DNA of 64,000 nucleotides from Marinobacter salexigens. GTDB taxonomy: Bacteria; Pseudomonadota; Gammaproteobacteria; Pseudomonadales; Oleiphilaceae. The DNA is taken from contig NZ_NIHC01000004.1 of NCBI RefSeq assembly GCF_002806945.1, positions 434,001 through 498,000 of the forward strand, in the 5' to 3' direction. Shown in pieces: positions 16,582 through 25,954 of this stretch; the first letter of the stretch is position 1; every line of letters starts with the position of its first letter. The position numbers and the translations under genes are program-made. Under the pieces are notes generated by a model. That model had not been told where the DNA came from, searched no databases, and saw only the letters and a list, made by a program, of their open reading frames with translations.

Positions 16582-18011
16582 ACAGAAAAACCGTACACAG
16601 TGTCGGTATTGATATCGGCACTACCACAACCCAGGTGATTTTTTCACGGCTCACCATGGTAAATCGGGCGCCTGTTACTCAGGTGCCCCGGTATGAGTTT
16701 GTGGAACGGGAAATCTTTTATCAGAGCCCTGTCAGGCCAACACCTTTGCAAGACGAGGGCACTGTAGATGTGCCCATGCTGCAGGGTTTTATCGATGAGC
16801 AATTTGCGGCAGCAGGTGTTGCTCTGGACGACATCGAAACCGGCGCGATCATTATCACCGGCGAAACCTCCAAGGTGAAGAACGCCAAAGATACCGTATT
16901 GGGGTTGGCTGAGCGCCTTGGTGATTTTGTGGTGGCAACTGCGGGGCCTAACCTGGAGTCTGTCATCGCCGGCAGGGGCAGTGGTGCCGGAGAATATTCG
17001 AAGCGGAACCATGCCCGGGTACTGAACATAGATATTGGTGGTGGAACCAGTAACTACGTGGTGTTTAACGGTGGCCGCGTGGAGGACACAGCCTGCCTCA
17101 ATATTGGCGGGAATCTCATCAAAACAGATCGGTCGGGAGCGATAACCAGAATTCGGGAGCCGGCAAAGCACGTCATTGAATCCCTGTTCGGAGAGGGGCT
17201 TTCGGAAGGCCGCACCAGTGTGGATCAGCTTGAAAAGATCGTCGACCGTATGGCGCAGTTGGTTGTTGATGTCATCGTTGGAAATCACTCAGAGCTGTGC
17301 CAAAAGTTGATGATGACCCCTTACCTCAGAGAGGTCAGTGAGTTTGATGCGGTGTTCATAAGCGGCGGCGTAGGTACCAGCTATTACAGCCTGAAAACTG
17401 AAGAGATTGATCCCTTCCATTGGCAAGACATAGGCGTATTGCTCGGTGGTGCGTTACTGAAGCATCCCACGTTATCTGGCATGAATGTCCGGGTACCTTT
17501 GCAGACCCAGCAAGCCACGGTGATCGGCGCAGGTGCGTATTCTATGTCGCTCTCCGGAAGCTCAATCTGGCTGAATGTTGATTCGCTGCCTATCCGCAAT
17601 ATACCGGTGGTGGAGCCGCAGATTGACTGGGAAGCCAGCGATCAACCACCGGTATGTCAACAGATTATCGAAGCCGCAAAGCGCATGGATTTGCGTTTGC
17701 GCGAAGACAGCTATGCGATCGCCTTGGGCAGGGACATGCCTATGAGCTATCGAGCGGTGCATCACACAGCAAAAGAGATTGCAGACTATTATCAGCAGCA
17801 TGGCAATCGCCAGGCGCCTGCAATCATTGTGACTGAAAATGATCTGGGCAAGGTACTGGGGATGGAGCTGCAACCCCTGGTCGACCCACAGAAGCTACTG
17901 GTTATTGATGAAGTGCGTGCCGTTGCCGGTGATTACATTGATGTCGGCGAAAGTTTTTTTGGCGGGGAAGTTGTGCCATTAACCATCAAATCTCTGGCAT
18001 TTCCTGCCTAG
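16578..18011 (+). CDS. eutA: Ethanolamine ammonia-lyase reactivating factor EutA
   Basis: EutA is the ATP-dependent factor that exchanges damaged cobalamin from ethanolamine ammonia-lyase. The 477-residue protein is an actin-fold ATPase with SVGIDIGTTTTQVIFSR at residues 8-24, NIDIGGGTSNYVVF near 150 and AVFISGGVGTSYY near 257. The start is GTG at 16578, overlapping the eutH stop in a GTGA arrangement, with GGAAGG upstream. eutB follows 14 bases after the stop, so the factor is co-expressed with its target enzyme. Confidence 0.95.
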   Translation: MNRKTVHSVGIDIGTTTTQVIFSRLTMVNRAPVTQVPRYEFVEREIFYQSPVRPTPLQDEGTVDVPMLQGFIDEQFAAAGVALDDIETGAIIITGETSKVKNAKDTVLGLAERLGDFVVATAGPNLESVIAGRGSGAGEYSKRNHARVLNIDIGGGTSNYVVFNGGRVEDTACLNIGGNLIKTDRSGAITRIREPAKHVIESLFGEGLSEGRTSVDQLEKIVDRMAQLVVDVIVGNHSELCQKLMMTPYLREVSEFDAVFISGGVGTSYYSLKTEEIDPFHWQDIGVLLGGALLKHPTLSGMNVRVPLQTQQATVIGAGAYSMSLSGSSIWLNVDSLPIRNIPVVEPQIDWEASDQPPVCQQIIEAAKRMDLRLREDSYAIALGRDMPMSYRAVHHTAKEIADYYQQHGNRQAPAIIVTENDLGKVLGMELQPLVDPQKLLVIDEVRAVAGDYIDVGESFFGGEVVPLTIKSLAFPA

Positions 18012-18025
18012 AGGGGGAGGTTTTC

Positions 18026-19390
18026 ATGATCTTAAAAACAACACTGTTCGGACAGGTTTATCAGTTCCGTGACGTAAAGGATGTGCTCGCGAAAGCAAAC
18101 GAGCTCCGTTCCGGCGATGTGCTTGCAGGAGTGGCGGCAGAAAGTGCGCAACAGCGTGTGGCGGCAAAGCAGGTGCTGAGCGAAATGCGCCTGGAAACAC
18201 TGCGGGAAAACCCGGTGGTTCCTTATGAAGAAGATGCAGTCACCCGCGTTATACAAGATGGCGTAAACAAAGGTGTTTATGAAGATATCCGGCACTGGAC
18301 AGTCAGCGAACTGAGAGAGTACATCCTCTCTGATGTGCCAACCCGGGAAGACTACGAGAGATTGCGCAAGGGCTTGACGGCAGAAATGGTCGCCGCGGTA
18401 TGCAAAATCTGCTCGAACGGCGACCTGATGATAGGTGCCAAAAAGCTCTATGTAATCTCCAAGGCGAATTGCACCATCGGCTCGCCCGGGACCTTCTCCG
18501 CCCGTCTGCAGCCGAATGATACCCGTGATGATATCGACAGCATCATGGTTCAGATCTACGAAGGCCTCACCTACGGCTGCGGTGATGCAGTCATCGGGGT
18601 TAACCCGGTTACTGAATCTGTGGAAAACACCATCCGCATTCTTAACAGCATCCAGGAAGTGACCGATAAGTGGAGTATTCCCACTCAGGGCTGTGTGCTA
18701 TCCCACATCTCGAACCAGATGGAAGCCCTGGAAAAAGGCGCTCCCGGCGGATTGCTGTTCCAGAGCCTGTCGGGTACCGAAAAAGGCCTGAACGAATTCG
18801 GTGTGACGGTGGATCTGCTGGATGAAGCCTATGAGATGGGCAAGCACTACTGCAAGCTCGCTGGCTCCAACATGATGTACTTCGAGACTGGGCAGGGGTC
18901 TGCGTTGTCTGCCAACGCTCACCACGGCGCTGATCAGGTGACCATAGAGGCGCGAAATTACGGCCTGGCAAGGCGTTACAAACCGCACATGGTGAACACG
19001 GTAGTGGGCTTTATAGGGCCGGAATACCTCTATAACCATCAACAGATTACACGGGCAGCACTGGAAGACCATTTCATGGGCAAGCTGACCGGTATTTCCA
19101 TGGGCTGTGATGCCTGCTACACCAACCACGCTGAAACCGATCAGAACTCTAACGAAAACCTCGTGGTTCTGCTGGCCGCAGCCGGTTGTAACTTCGTGAT
19201 CTCTCTGCCCTTGGCCGACGACATCATGCTGAACTATCAGACCAACAGTTATCACGATATCGCAACCGCGCGACAGCTGCTTGGCTACCGTCCCGCCCCG
19301 GAATTTGAGGCCTGGATGGAGACCATGGGCCTGATGAATAACGGCAAGCTCACCGCCCGTGCGGGCGACCCATCCATCTTCTTTGATTGA
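18026..19390 (+). CDS. eutB: Ethanolamine ammonia-lyase large subunit EutB
   Basis: EutB is the TIM-barrel catalytic subunit of the adenosylcobalamin-dependent enzyme that splits ethanolamine into acetaldehyde and ammonia. All 454 residues align with the E. coli family member: [37 protein letters not shown] at the start, [19 protein letters not shown] near 154, [20 protein letters not shown] near 240, [17 protein letters not shown] [20 protein letters not shown] near 288 and [15 protein letters not shown] near 360. A strong GGGGGAGG site precedes the ATG. Confidence 0.98.
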   Translation: MILKTTLFGQVYQFRDVKDVLAKANELRSGDVLAGVAAESAQQRVAAKQVLSEMRLETLRENPVVPYEEDAVTRVIQDGVNKGVYEDIRHWTVSELREYILSDVPTREDYERLRKGLTAEMVAAVCKICSNGDLMIGAKKLYVISKANCTIGSPGTFSARLQPNDTRDDIDSIMVQIYEGLTYGCGDAVIGVNPVTESVENTIRILNSIQEVTDKWSIPTQGCVLSHISNQMEALEKGAPGGLLFQSLSGTEKGLNEFGVTVDLLDEAYEMGKHYCKLAGSNMMYFETGQGSALSANAHHGADQVTIEARNYGLARRYKPHMVNTVVGFIGPEYLYNHQQITRAALEDHFMGKLTGISMGCDACYTNHAETDQNSNENLVVLLAAAGCNFVISLPLADDIMLNYQTNSYHDIATARQLLGYRPAPEFEAWMETMGLMNNGKLTARAGDPSIFFD

Positions 19391-19400
19391 GGTGACGACC

Positions 19401-20339
19401 ATGGACGAGCAAACAATTCAGAGTATCGTCAATTCGGTGCTGCGTGAGCTGGGCGAGGAGGCACCCCCGGCGGGGCAGGTAACCCGTGTTCAGCCCCAGA
19501 GCAACGGTTCACAACAAAACAACCCTCCAGCCTACAAACCCTCTGCAGCCGCCGGTCAGCAGTCGGAAAATCAAGGTGACAGCCTCGAAGATCTCAGCCT
19601 GGAAAAATTTATTCGCTGGAATGGAGTCGAGGATGCGCATAACCCGTCGGTAAATGACGATATGGTCAAACAGACGGCAGCACGGGTATGTCAGGGGCGG
19701 GCCGGCCCAAGGCCCCGCACTCGTTCGCAGCTGCGCTTTCTTGCTGACCACTCGCGCTCAAAAGATACGGTGGTCAAGGAGGTCACTCCGGAGTGGCTTG
19801 AAAAGCAGAATTTGTGGGAGGTTCAAACCAGCATTACCGATAAGGGCGAATATCTCACACGCCCCGATCTCGGCCGTAAGCTTTCCGATGAAGCCAGAAA
19901 GATCATTGGTGAGCGCTGCAAGAAATCACCGCAGGTGCAAGTGGTTATATCAGACGGGCTCAGTACCGATGCCGTAACCAATAACCTGGATGAAATCATC
20001 CCGCCTCTTATGAAGGGTCTTGAAAGCGCCGGCTTTTCCGTTGGTACCCCCTTCTTTCTGCGTTATGGCCGGGTGAAAGCCCAGGATGAAATAGGCGATC
20101 TGCTGCAGGCGGAAGCCAACCTTCTGCTGATTGGAGAGAGGCCCGGGCTAGGGCAGTCTGAAAGTCTGAGTTGTTACTGTGTTTACAAGCCTACCGCTGA
20201 TACGGTGGAGTCAGACCGCATGGTTATTTCCAATATCCACAAAGGCGGTACACCGCCCATAGAAGCGGCAGCCGTTATCGTTGATCTGACACGGAAAATG
20301 CTGGAACAGAAAGCGAGTGGGCTAAAGATGAAACGCTGA
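19401..20339 (+). CDS. eutC: Ethanolamine ammonia-lyase small subunit EutC
   Basis: EutC is the small subunit of ethanolamine ammonia-lyase and binds the cobalamin with EutB. From ATG 19401 it has 312 residues. It begins with [20 protein letters not shown], an amphipathic helix like the encapsulation peptides of other lumen enzymes. A low-complexity Gln/Pro/Ser linker (about residues 25-60) precedes the conserved domain from [20 protein letters not shown] on. Cobalamin-contacting stretches are visible as [13 protein letters not shown] and [18 protein letters not shown]. The longer in-frame start at 19359 lies inside eutB and is rejected. Confidence 0.97.
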   Translation: MDEQTIQSIVNSVLRELGEEAPPAGQVTRVQPQSNGSQQNNPPAYKPSAAAGQQSENQGDSLEDLSLEKFIRWNGVEDAHNPSVNDDMVKQTAARVCQGRAGPRPRTRSQLRFLADHSRSKDTVVKEVTPEWLEKQNLWEVQTSITDKGEYLTRPDLGRKLSDEARKIIGERCKKSPQVQVVISDGLSTDAVTNNLDEIIPPLMKGLESAGFSVGTPFFLRYGRVKAQDEIGDLLQAEANLLLIGERPGLGQSESLSCYCVYKPTADTVESDRMVISNIHKGGTPPIEAAAVIVDLTRKMLEQKASGLKMKR

Positions 20340-20412
20340 AGCCAAGGGCTCAGGCACATAGTTCGGAGTTTTTATAAAAAGACTCCCGGCAAGATACGAA
20401 AGGAGCACCATC

Positions 20413-21069
20413 ATGGCAATTCGGGATGAAATCAGAGCAACGGTACTGGCTACCCGTGTTATTGCGTCGGTTGATGACGCAATGATGAAACAGTTTAATC
20501 TCAAAAAAGAGCAGCGCTGCATTGGAATGATTACTGCCGACAGTGATGACGTTACCTATGTGGCACTGGATGAAGCAACAAAAGCAGCACAGGTTGATGT
20601 GGTGTATGCACGATCGTTCTATGCGGGTGCTGCCCATTCATCGGGCCTGTTATCCGGCGAGGTCATCGGCATCATCGCCGGGCCGGGGCCTGCAGATGTT
20701 ATTGCCGGGCTCCAGCGTGCGCAGGAAGTTATCGAGAACGAAGCCTGCTTCTACTCCGCCAACGAAGAAGGCAGTATTGCGTATTTTGCCCATCTGGTAT
20801 CCGCCACAGGGGGCTACCTGTCGAAAGAGGGTGGCATGAAACGGGGCGAATCCATGGCGTATCTGATTGCGCCGCCACTGGAGGCGATGTTCGGTATGGA
20901 TGCAGCGTTAAAGGCCGCTAGCGTAAAAGTGGCTACTTTCTTTTCGCCACCTTCCGAAACCAACTACGGTGGCGGGTTTTTGACCGGTAGCCAAGCGGCT
21001 TGCAGAGCAGCCTGTGAGGCCTTCGAGGAGGCAGTTCTGGCGGTTGCCGGAAACCCAATTGATATATGA
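20413..21069 (+). CDS. eutL: BMC-T shell trimer EutL
   Basis: EutL is a tandem-BMC shell protein whose trimers have a gated central pore and bind ethanolamine. The 218-residue protein has the family hallmarks RATVLATRVIASVDDAM at the start, ADSDDVTYVALDEATKAAQVDVVYARSFYAGAAHSSG, and YFSPPSETNYGGG-like FFSPPSETNYGGGFLTG near the C-terminus. It is separated from eutC by 73 bases with a GAAAGGAG site. Its stop overlaps the start of the pduS-like gene, so the last two genes appear to be part of the same transcript. Confidence 0.95.
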   Translation: MAIRDEIRATVLATRVIASVDDAMMKQFNLKKEQRCIGMITADSDDVTYVALDEATKAAQVDVVYARSFYAGAAHSSGLLSGEVIGIIAGPGPADVIAGLQRAQEVIENEACFYSANEEGSIAYFAHLVSATGGYLSKEGGMKRGESMAYLIAPPLEAMFGMDAALKAASVKVATFFSPPSETNYGGGFLTGSQAACRAACEAFEEAVLAVAGNPIDI

Positions 21070-22415
21070 GTGGCTCTATGCATATGAACGCTCTAGTTGA
21101 AAAGGTCAGGAATGCGGGTGTCGTCGGCGCTGGTGGCGCAGGGTTTCCCACGTACGTGAAAATGCAGACGCAGGCAGACGTTCTGATTGCCAACGGCGCT
21201 GAGTGCGAACCCCTGCTTTACAAGGATCAGACGATTATTCAGCGGTTTTCAGCCGAACTCCTTCAGGGAATGACGCTATTGATGGAGCAAACAGGTGCTG
21301 GTCGGGGCGTAATCGCCATCAAGGACAAGCACGAGGATTCAATCGCTCACATCGAAGCTCTCCTGCCGGAGAACATTGAACTCAAACGAATGCCCAACAT
21401 GTATCCGGCGGGCGATGAATATGAGCTGGTTTACGAGATAACCGGTAACCGTATCCCGGCGGGTGGCCTGCCCAAGGATGTCGGTGTCGTTGTTCAGAAT
21501 GTAGAGACGCTGGTGAACATTGCCCGGGCTGCAGAAGGTAAGCCTGTTACCTGTACCATGATTACCGTGCATGGAGAGGTCGAGAATCCCTTCACAGCCT
21601 GGTTGCCGATCGGTATGCGCTTTGCGGATGTCATCAGCTTGGCAGGGGCCATAACCTGTGATGACCCAGTGGTCATAGATGGCGGTGCGATGATGGGTGA
21701 GGTGGTTGACGACCTGGATATGTCAATTTCGGCCGTGAGCAGTGGATTGCTGGTACTGCCTCGAGACACCAATCTCGTGAAGCGGCGCTCGGAAACCGAG
21801 CAGCAATACAAACGTATCGGTAAATCCGGTTGTGACCAGTGCACCTTGTGCACCGAAATGTGCCCCAGATACCTGCTTGGCTACCCGATACAGCCGCATC
21901 TGGTTATGCGATCACTGCTGACTACCGGTGAGGTCAGCGAGACCTTGTCGGTTCATGCCCAGGCTTGCTGTGAGTGTAATATCTGCACTTTATGGGCGTG
22001 CCCGGAGCAACTGAACCCCAGGGATATCTGTGTCTCAACCAAGCGCGATCTCAAAAAAAACGACCTGTGGCTCACGCCACAGCAGTTGCAAGGCCAGACC
22101 CGTGAAGTACACAGTATGCGTGAATACCGGGCAGTGCCATCAGAGCGCCTGACCCGCAAGTTGGGGCTGGCAAAATACGACAGCAAAACGGCACATTGGA
22201 AAGATGTGGATGTGGTGCCTTCCCGGGTGATTATTCCATTACACCAGCGCATGGGCGCGCAGCCCGAAGCGATCGTTAAAACCGGGGAAACAGTCGCAGA
22301 GGGTGCTGTGATTGCAGCACCGCCGGGCGATGGAATGGGCGTCCCCCTGCATGCCAGCATCAGTGGTAAGGTAACATTGCTGGACGGCTTCATTGAAATT
22401 AACGCTGCAAACTGA
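21066..22415 (+). CDS. pduS: PduS-type cobalamin reductase (RnfC-like)
   Basis: PduS is a flavin- and iron-sulfur-dependent reductase that supplies reduced cobalamin for adenosylation inside propanediol microcompartments. This 449-residue protein has the Complex I 51-kDa/RnfC N-terminal fold with GVVGAGGAGFPTYVK and ANGAECEPLLYKDQ, a SLBB-like segment near 165-215, then two cysteine clusters for [4Fe-4S]: CDQCTLCTEMCP near 260 and CCECNICTLWACPEQLNP near 303. It overlaps eutL by four bases; ATG 21078 or 21084 are possible alternative starts. In the classical eut operon this position holds eutK. It presumably provides cob(I)alamin to EutT (inference). Confidence 0.9.
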   Translation: MSGSMHMNALVEKVRNAGVVGAGGAGFPTYVKMQTQADVLIANGAECEPLLYKDQTIIQRFSAELLQGMTLLMEQTGAGRGVIAIKDKHEDSIAHIEALLPENIELKRMPNMYPAGDEYELVYEITGNRIPAGGLPKDVGVVVQNVETLVNIARAAEGKPVTCTMITVHGEVENPFTAWLPIGMRFADVISLAGAITCDDPVVIDGGAMMGEVVDDLDMSISAVSSGLLVLPRDTNLVKRRSETEQQYKRIGKSGCDQCTLCTEMCPRYLLGYPIQPHLVMRSLLTTGEVSETLSVHAQACCECNICTLWACPEQLNPRDICVSTKRDLKKNDLWLTPQQLQGQTREVHSMREYRAVPSERLTRKLGLAKYDSKTAHWKDVDVVPSRVIIPLHQRMGAQPEAIVKTGETVAEGAVIAAPPGDGMGVPLHASISGKVTLLDGFIEINAAN

Positions 22416-22439
22416 CGCGGGCTCTAACAGGAATTGATC

Positions 22440-22994
22440 ATGAGTAACAAAAGTGCGATCGGAATGATTGAAATGAATTCAATCGCGAAAGGCTACGCGG
22501 TCGGCGATGCAATGTTGAAAGCGGCTAATGTTGAAATTGTTTTCAACCGCACCATCTGTCCGGGTAAATTCATGGTTATGGTGGCAGGTGATGTAGCTGC
22601 CGTTGAGTCTGCCATGTCTGCTGGCATGGAACTGGGGAGCGAAACCATTGTGGACGAACTGATCATCCCCAATGTGCACTCGTCAGTATTTTCCGCTATC
22701 AGTGGTACCCGGGTTATCGAGGAAACCGCAGCACTGGGTATCATCGAGACCTTTTCGGTGGCCACGATTATTCAGGCGGCAGACGCAGCAGTCAAAGCGG
22801 CCAATGTTGAGTTGATCGATATTCACCTCGCCATGGCGATTGGTGGCAAAGGCTTCCTGACTTTGACTGGCGATGTCGCTGCCGTTACCGCAGCGGTGGA
22901 GGCGGGCACAGATTTCATCAAGAGTAAGGGCCTGCTCGTGGACAAAGTGGTGATCCCCCAGCCGCGCAAAGAGATCTTGACAGACAAGTTATAG
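22440..22994 (+). CDS. pduT: PduT-type tandem BMC shell protein with Fe-S cysteine
   Basis: PduT is a BMC-T shell protein whose trimer holds one [4Fe-4S] cluster at its centre and is thought to conduct electrons across the shell. The 184-residue protein has two BMC domains: residues 5-90 (AIGMIEMNSIAKGYAVGDAMLKAANVE) and 98-180 (AALGIIETFSVATIIQAADAAVKAANVE). The cluster ligand is present as Cys40 in RTICPGKF, equivalent to Cys38 of enterobacterial PduT. CAGGA precedes ATG 22440. It ends the eut run, where eutK-eutR would be expected, and pairs with the PduS-type reductase just upstream. Confidence 0.92.
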   Translation: MSNKSAIGMIEMNSIAKGYAVGDAMLKAANVEIVFNRTICPGKFMVMVAGDVAAVESAMSAGMELGSETIVDELIIPNVHSSVFSAISGTRVIEETAALGIIETFSVATIIQAADAAVKAANVELIDIHLAMAIGGKGFLTLTGDVAAVTAAVEAGTDFIKSKGLLVDKVVIPQPRKEILTDKL

Positions 22995-23021
22995 CCCGGG
23001 CAGTGATACTCTTGCCTGAAG

Positions 23022-23030
23022 TGATATACT
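23022..23030 (+). promoter_or_regulatory. Extended -10 promoter element of nadA
   Basis: TGATATACT is an extended -10 element (TG at 23022-23023, TATACT at 23025-23030) about 32 bases before the nadA ATG. No good -35 box is at the right distance, which extended -10 promoters can tolerate. It gives nadA its own transcription start after the eut locus. Confidence 0.4.
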
Positions 23031-23062
23031 CATGTGCAGAAAGTAACTGAGAGTACCCGTAC

Positions 23063-24124
23063 ATGACTAAAGCTGAAGACCGAATCCTTGTTCAGGAACA
23101 CCTGGCCCATGCAGCAGAGCCAAAGCAGCTCAGCGTGGATGAAAAGGCGCGGCTTGAAACCCGTATCAAGGCTGTCCTCAAGGAAAAAGACGCCGTGCTT
23201 GTGGCGCACTATTACACTGACCCTGACATTCAACGCCTCGCAGAGGAAAGCGGCGGCTGTGTCGCCGATTCCCTGGAGATGGCCCGTTTTGGCAACCAGC
23301 ACCCGGCAAGCACTGTCGTGGTAGCGGGTGTGCGCTTTATGGGTGAAACGGCAAAAATCCTGAACCCGGAAAAAACCGTTTTAATGCCAACGCTTGAAGC
23401 CACCTGTTCGCTCGACGTGGGTTGTCCTGCAGACGAGTTCTCGGATTTTTGCGATCAACACCCAGACCGCACTGTGGTGGTGTATGCCAACACCTCGGCA
23501 GCCGTGAAAGCTCGCGCCGACTGGGTGGTTACGTCAAGCTGTGCGCAAGCGATCGTGGAAGACCTGGATGCACGGGGAGAGAAAATACTCTGGGCTCCGG
23601 ACAAGCATCTTGGCCACTATGTGCAGAAAACCACCGGGGCCGACATGCTTCTGTGGGACGGATCCTGCATTGTGCACGAAGAATTCAAGCACCGCGGGCT
23701 GGAAGATCTCAAAGCCCTTTACCCGAATGCCGCCATTCTGGTTCACCCGGAATCGCCAGATGCGGTTGTGGAACAGGCGGATGTGGTTGGCTCAACCTCA
23801 CAGTTGATCCACGCGGTACAAACTCTGCCGAACCAGGAATTCATCGTTGCTACAGACAATGGCATTTTCTACAAAATGCAGCAGCTTGCACCGAATAAAA
23901 CGCTCATAGAAGCGCCTACAGCAGGTCATGGTGCCACCTGCCGAAGCTGCGCCCAGTGCCCATGGATGGCAATGAATGGCCTGGAAAACCTGCTGCATGT
24001 GATCGAACATGGCGATCAGGAGGTGCTGGTGGATGGGGAAACTCGCGAGAAAGCCCTCAAGCCTCTGCAGCGCATGCTGGACTTCACTGCCGGGATGAAC
24101 CTGCAGGCTGCAGGGAACGCCTGA
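23063..24124 (+). CDS. nadA: Quinolinate synthase NadA
   Basis: NadA condenses iminoaspartate with dihydroxyacetone phosphate to form quinolinate, the NAD precursor. The 353-residue protein has the three-fold NadA architecture with the [4Fe-4S] cysteines in [13 protein letters not shown] near residue 114, [13 protein letters not shown] near 155-165 and the C-terminal [13 protein letters not shown] near 295. [17 protein letters not shown] near residue 50 is the family's first conserved block. In relatives without the microcompartment locus I would expect nadA to follow the tRNA-Lys genes directly (inference). Confidence 0.97.
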   Translation: MTKAEDRILVQEHLAHAAEPKQLSVDEKARLETRIKAVLKEKDAVLVAHYYTDPDIQRLAEESGGCVADSLEMARFGNQHPASTVVVAGVRFMGETAKILNPEKTVLMPTLEATCSLDVGCPADEFSDFCDQHPDRTVVVYANTSAAVKARADWVVTSSCAQAIVEDLDARGEKILWAPDKHLGHYVQKTTGADMLLWDGSCIVHEEFKHRGLEDLKALYPNAAILVHPESPDAVVEQADVVGSTSQLIHAVQTLPNQEFIVATDNGIFYKMQQLAPNKTLIEAPTAGHGATCRSCAQCPWMAMNGLENLLHVIEHGDQEVLVDGETREKALKPLQRMLDFTAGMNLQAAGNA

Positions 24125-24135
24125 TTCCAGCTGCC

Positions 24136-25602
24136 TCAGCGCGATTGAAGGCGGCTGGTGATTTCGCCTAGTCGCTCGCTCACCACTTGTCTTTGGGCCG
24201 AGCCGGCAGGCAGTTTTTCCTGTGCCTGCCGGAGCTGCCTTTGGGCAGACTGCAAATCTCCCATGAGAGCATCGTATTCTGCCCGGGCCCGGTGAACGCC
24301 CACAATGTTACGGGCCATGCCCTCGGCTTCTGCCAGCCGCAGCCACAGATATTCCTGTTGCGGCATTCTGCGGGTCAGTTGTTTCAAGTGCCCGGCCGCC
24401 TGAGTACCGTTGCCCGCAGCAATTTCCACATCTGCCAGGGTTGAAGTAATCGGATAATTGCCGGGATTTCGGCTTAAGGCTCTTGCAAGAACGGCTCTGG
24501 CTTCACCGAGTTTGTTCTGCCGGATCCTTATCTCTGCCAGGGTCACCTGAAAGGTAATACGGCCCGGATTGCTTTTAAGTAGCTCGTTGATCACCTCGGC
24601 CGCCTGTTCAAGCTGGTTGTTGCTGAGATAGGCGACGGCCAGTCCGTAACGAATCGCCTCATTACTTTGAGCGTCGGGCTTTCCCAGATAGCTTTCAAAG
24701 GTGTCTACGGCAACCTCGGGTGAGGCCGCATAGTGCACCTGTAAACGGCTGCGCACCAAATGGTATTCCTGGCCGTCGCGAACGGTCTTCTCGGGATACT
24801 GTTCTGCACGGTTGCGGGTGTCGGCTACCCGGCTCTGGGTCAGAGGGTGAGTTGAGAGATACTCAGGCATATTGTTTCCCTGCAACCGGTTCTGCCGCAT
24901 CATGACCTCAAACATTTCGGGCATTCCTCTCGGGTCCATCCCTGCCATTGCCAGAATATCCAGGCCCACGCGGTCTGCTTCCTGCTCGTGTAAGCGGCTA
25001 TAGGCCAGCATGTTCTGTATTGCCAGGGCCTGAGTGCCGGCAATAGCAGCAATGCCTATATCGGATTGAGTGACCGCAGAAAGCACGATACCGGCAATCA
25101 TTCCGGCAAGGGTGAGGGGCGCGCTGGTTTCCTGTTGCTCCAGGCGCCGGGCAAAATGACGCTGGCTGAGGTGTGCAAGTTCGTGGGCGAGCACGGATGC
25201 GAACTGCTGCTCTGTGGCTGCGTTGAGAAACAATCCGCCGTTAACGCCTACGATTCCCCCTGGTACCGCAAACGCGTTGAGGGCAGGGCTATCAATAAGC
25301 GCCAGGGTCAGGTCGCGGTTTTCCAGCGGCGCTGAAGGCACCAGCCGGTAAATAATGGCACTGAGATAATCGTAAACCAGAGGGTCGGTTATTCGTGGTG
25401 CCGACCGTCGGATCGAAATCATTACCTGTTGCCCGATGTCGCTTTCCTGCTGCCCGGAAATAAGGCCGCCTCCGGTTCCGCCGATGTCTGGCAGGCGGGT
25501 ATCCTGGGCCTGCAGAGCAGGGCTCGTTACCAGCGCAAAAATCAGAATGATGGCTGCTGAAAGCCTGGGGTAACAGCGAAACTCCCTCAGAACGTCATTC
25601 AT
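24136..25602 (-). CDS. bepA: Beta-barrel assembly-enhancing protease BepA
   Basis: BepA (YfgC) is a periplasmic M48 zinc metallopeptidase and chaperone for outer-membrane assembly, acting on LptD among others. The 488-residue protein has a hydrophobic signal segment near residues 15-32, the sequence ALNAFAVPGGIVGVNGGL, the zinc motif HELAH (LAHELAHLSQRHFARRLE) near residue 140, and the third ligand in the EQEADRVGLDILAMAG segment near 210. The C-terminal 180 residues are TPR-like helices. It converges on nadA and diverges from tusA. Confidence 0.95.
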   Translation of the reverse strand: MNDVLREFRCYPRLSAAIILIFALVTSPALQAQDTRLPDIGGTGGGLISGQQESDIGQQVMISIRRSAPRITDPLVYDYLSAIIYRLVPSAPLENRDLTLALIDSPALNAFAVPGGIVGVNGGLFLNAATEQQFASVLAHELAHLSQRHFARRLEQQETSAPLTLAGMIAGIVLSAVTQSDIGIAAIAGTQALAIQNMLAYSRLHEQEADRVGLDILAMAGMDPRGMPEMFEVMMRQNRLQGNNMPEYLSTHPLTQSRVADTRNRAEQYPEKTVRDGQEYHLVRSRLQVHYAASPEVAVDTFESYLGKPDAQSNEAIRYGLAVAYLSNNQLEQAAEVINELLKSNPGRITFQVTLAEIRIRQNKLGEARAVLARALSRNPGNYPITSTLADVEIAAGNGTQAAGHLKQLTRRMPQQEYLWLRLAEAEGMARNIVGVHRARAEYDALMGDLQSAQRQLRQAQEKLPAGSAQRQVVSERLGEITSRLQSR

Positions 25603-25709
25603 GTAGTGCGGTGTGCTCCTGATTAACAGCTATTGTGATGCAATACAGTACCACTGGAGGCATAATGCCGGCTTGCAACTTTCATGTCTTGTAATGGTGC
25701 ACCTTCTGT

Positions 25710-25937
25710 ATGGCTGATCGTACACTGGATACGTCCGGGCTTCGCTGTCCCATGCCCTTGCTGAAAACAAAGCTTGAGCTCAATAATATGTCTCCTGGCG
25801 AAAAGCTTGAAGTAATTGCTACAGACGCAGGCTCTGCCCGCGACATCCCGGCCTTTTTGGAGTTGTCCCGTCACCGATTGGTGAACTCCTCGGAAACGGA
25901 TGGCCATTTCCGCTTTGTTATTGAGTGCGGCAGCTAA
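25710..25937 (+). CDS. TusA-family sulfurtransferase
   Basis: The 75-residue protein belongs to the TusA/SirA/YedF family of small sulfur carriers. The defining CPMP motif, with the persulfide-bearing Cys, is in LDTSGLRCPMPLLKTK at about residues 12-17, followed by GEKLEVIATDAGSARDIPAF. In gammaproteobacteria such proteins pass sulfur during tRNA 2-thiouridine formation or related pathways; which one applies cannot be told from the sequence. It is 17 bases upstream of the PerM-like gene and probably co-transcribed with it. Confidence 0.93.
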   Translation: MADRTLDTSGLRCPMPLLKTKLELNNMSPGEKLEVIATDAGSARDIPAFLELSRHRLVNSSETDGHFRFVIECGS

Positions 25938-25954
25938 TCTCCCGGAGTTCCTTG

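Noticed and set aside
22995..23062. Possible att site: copy of the tRNA-Lys 3' end at the far side of the eut locus
   Set aside because: I compared the gap with TTCGAATCCATCACGACCC and found no match, so no attachment-site pair is claimed.
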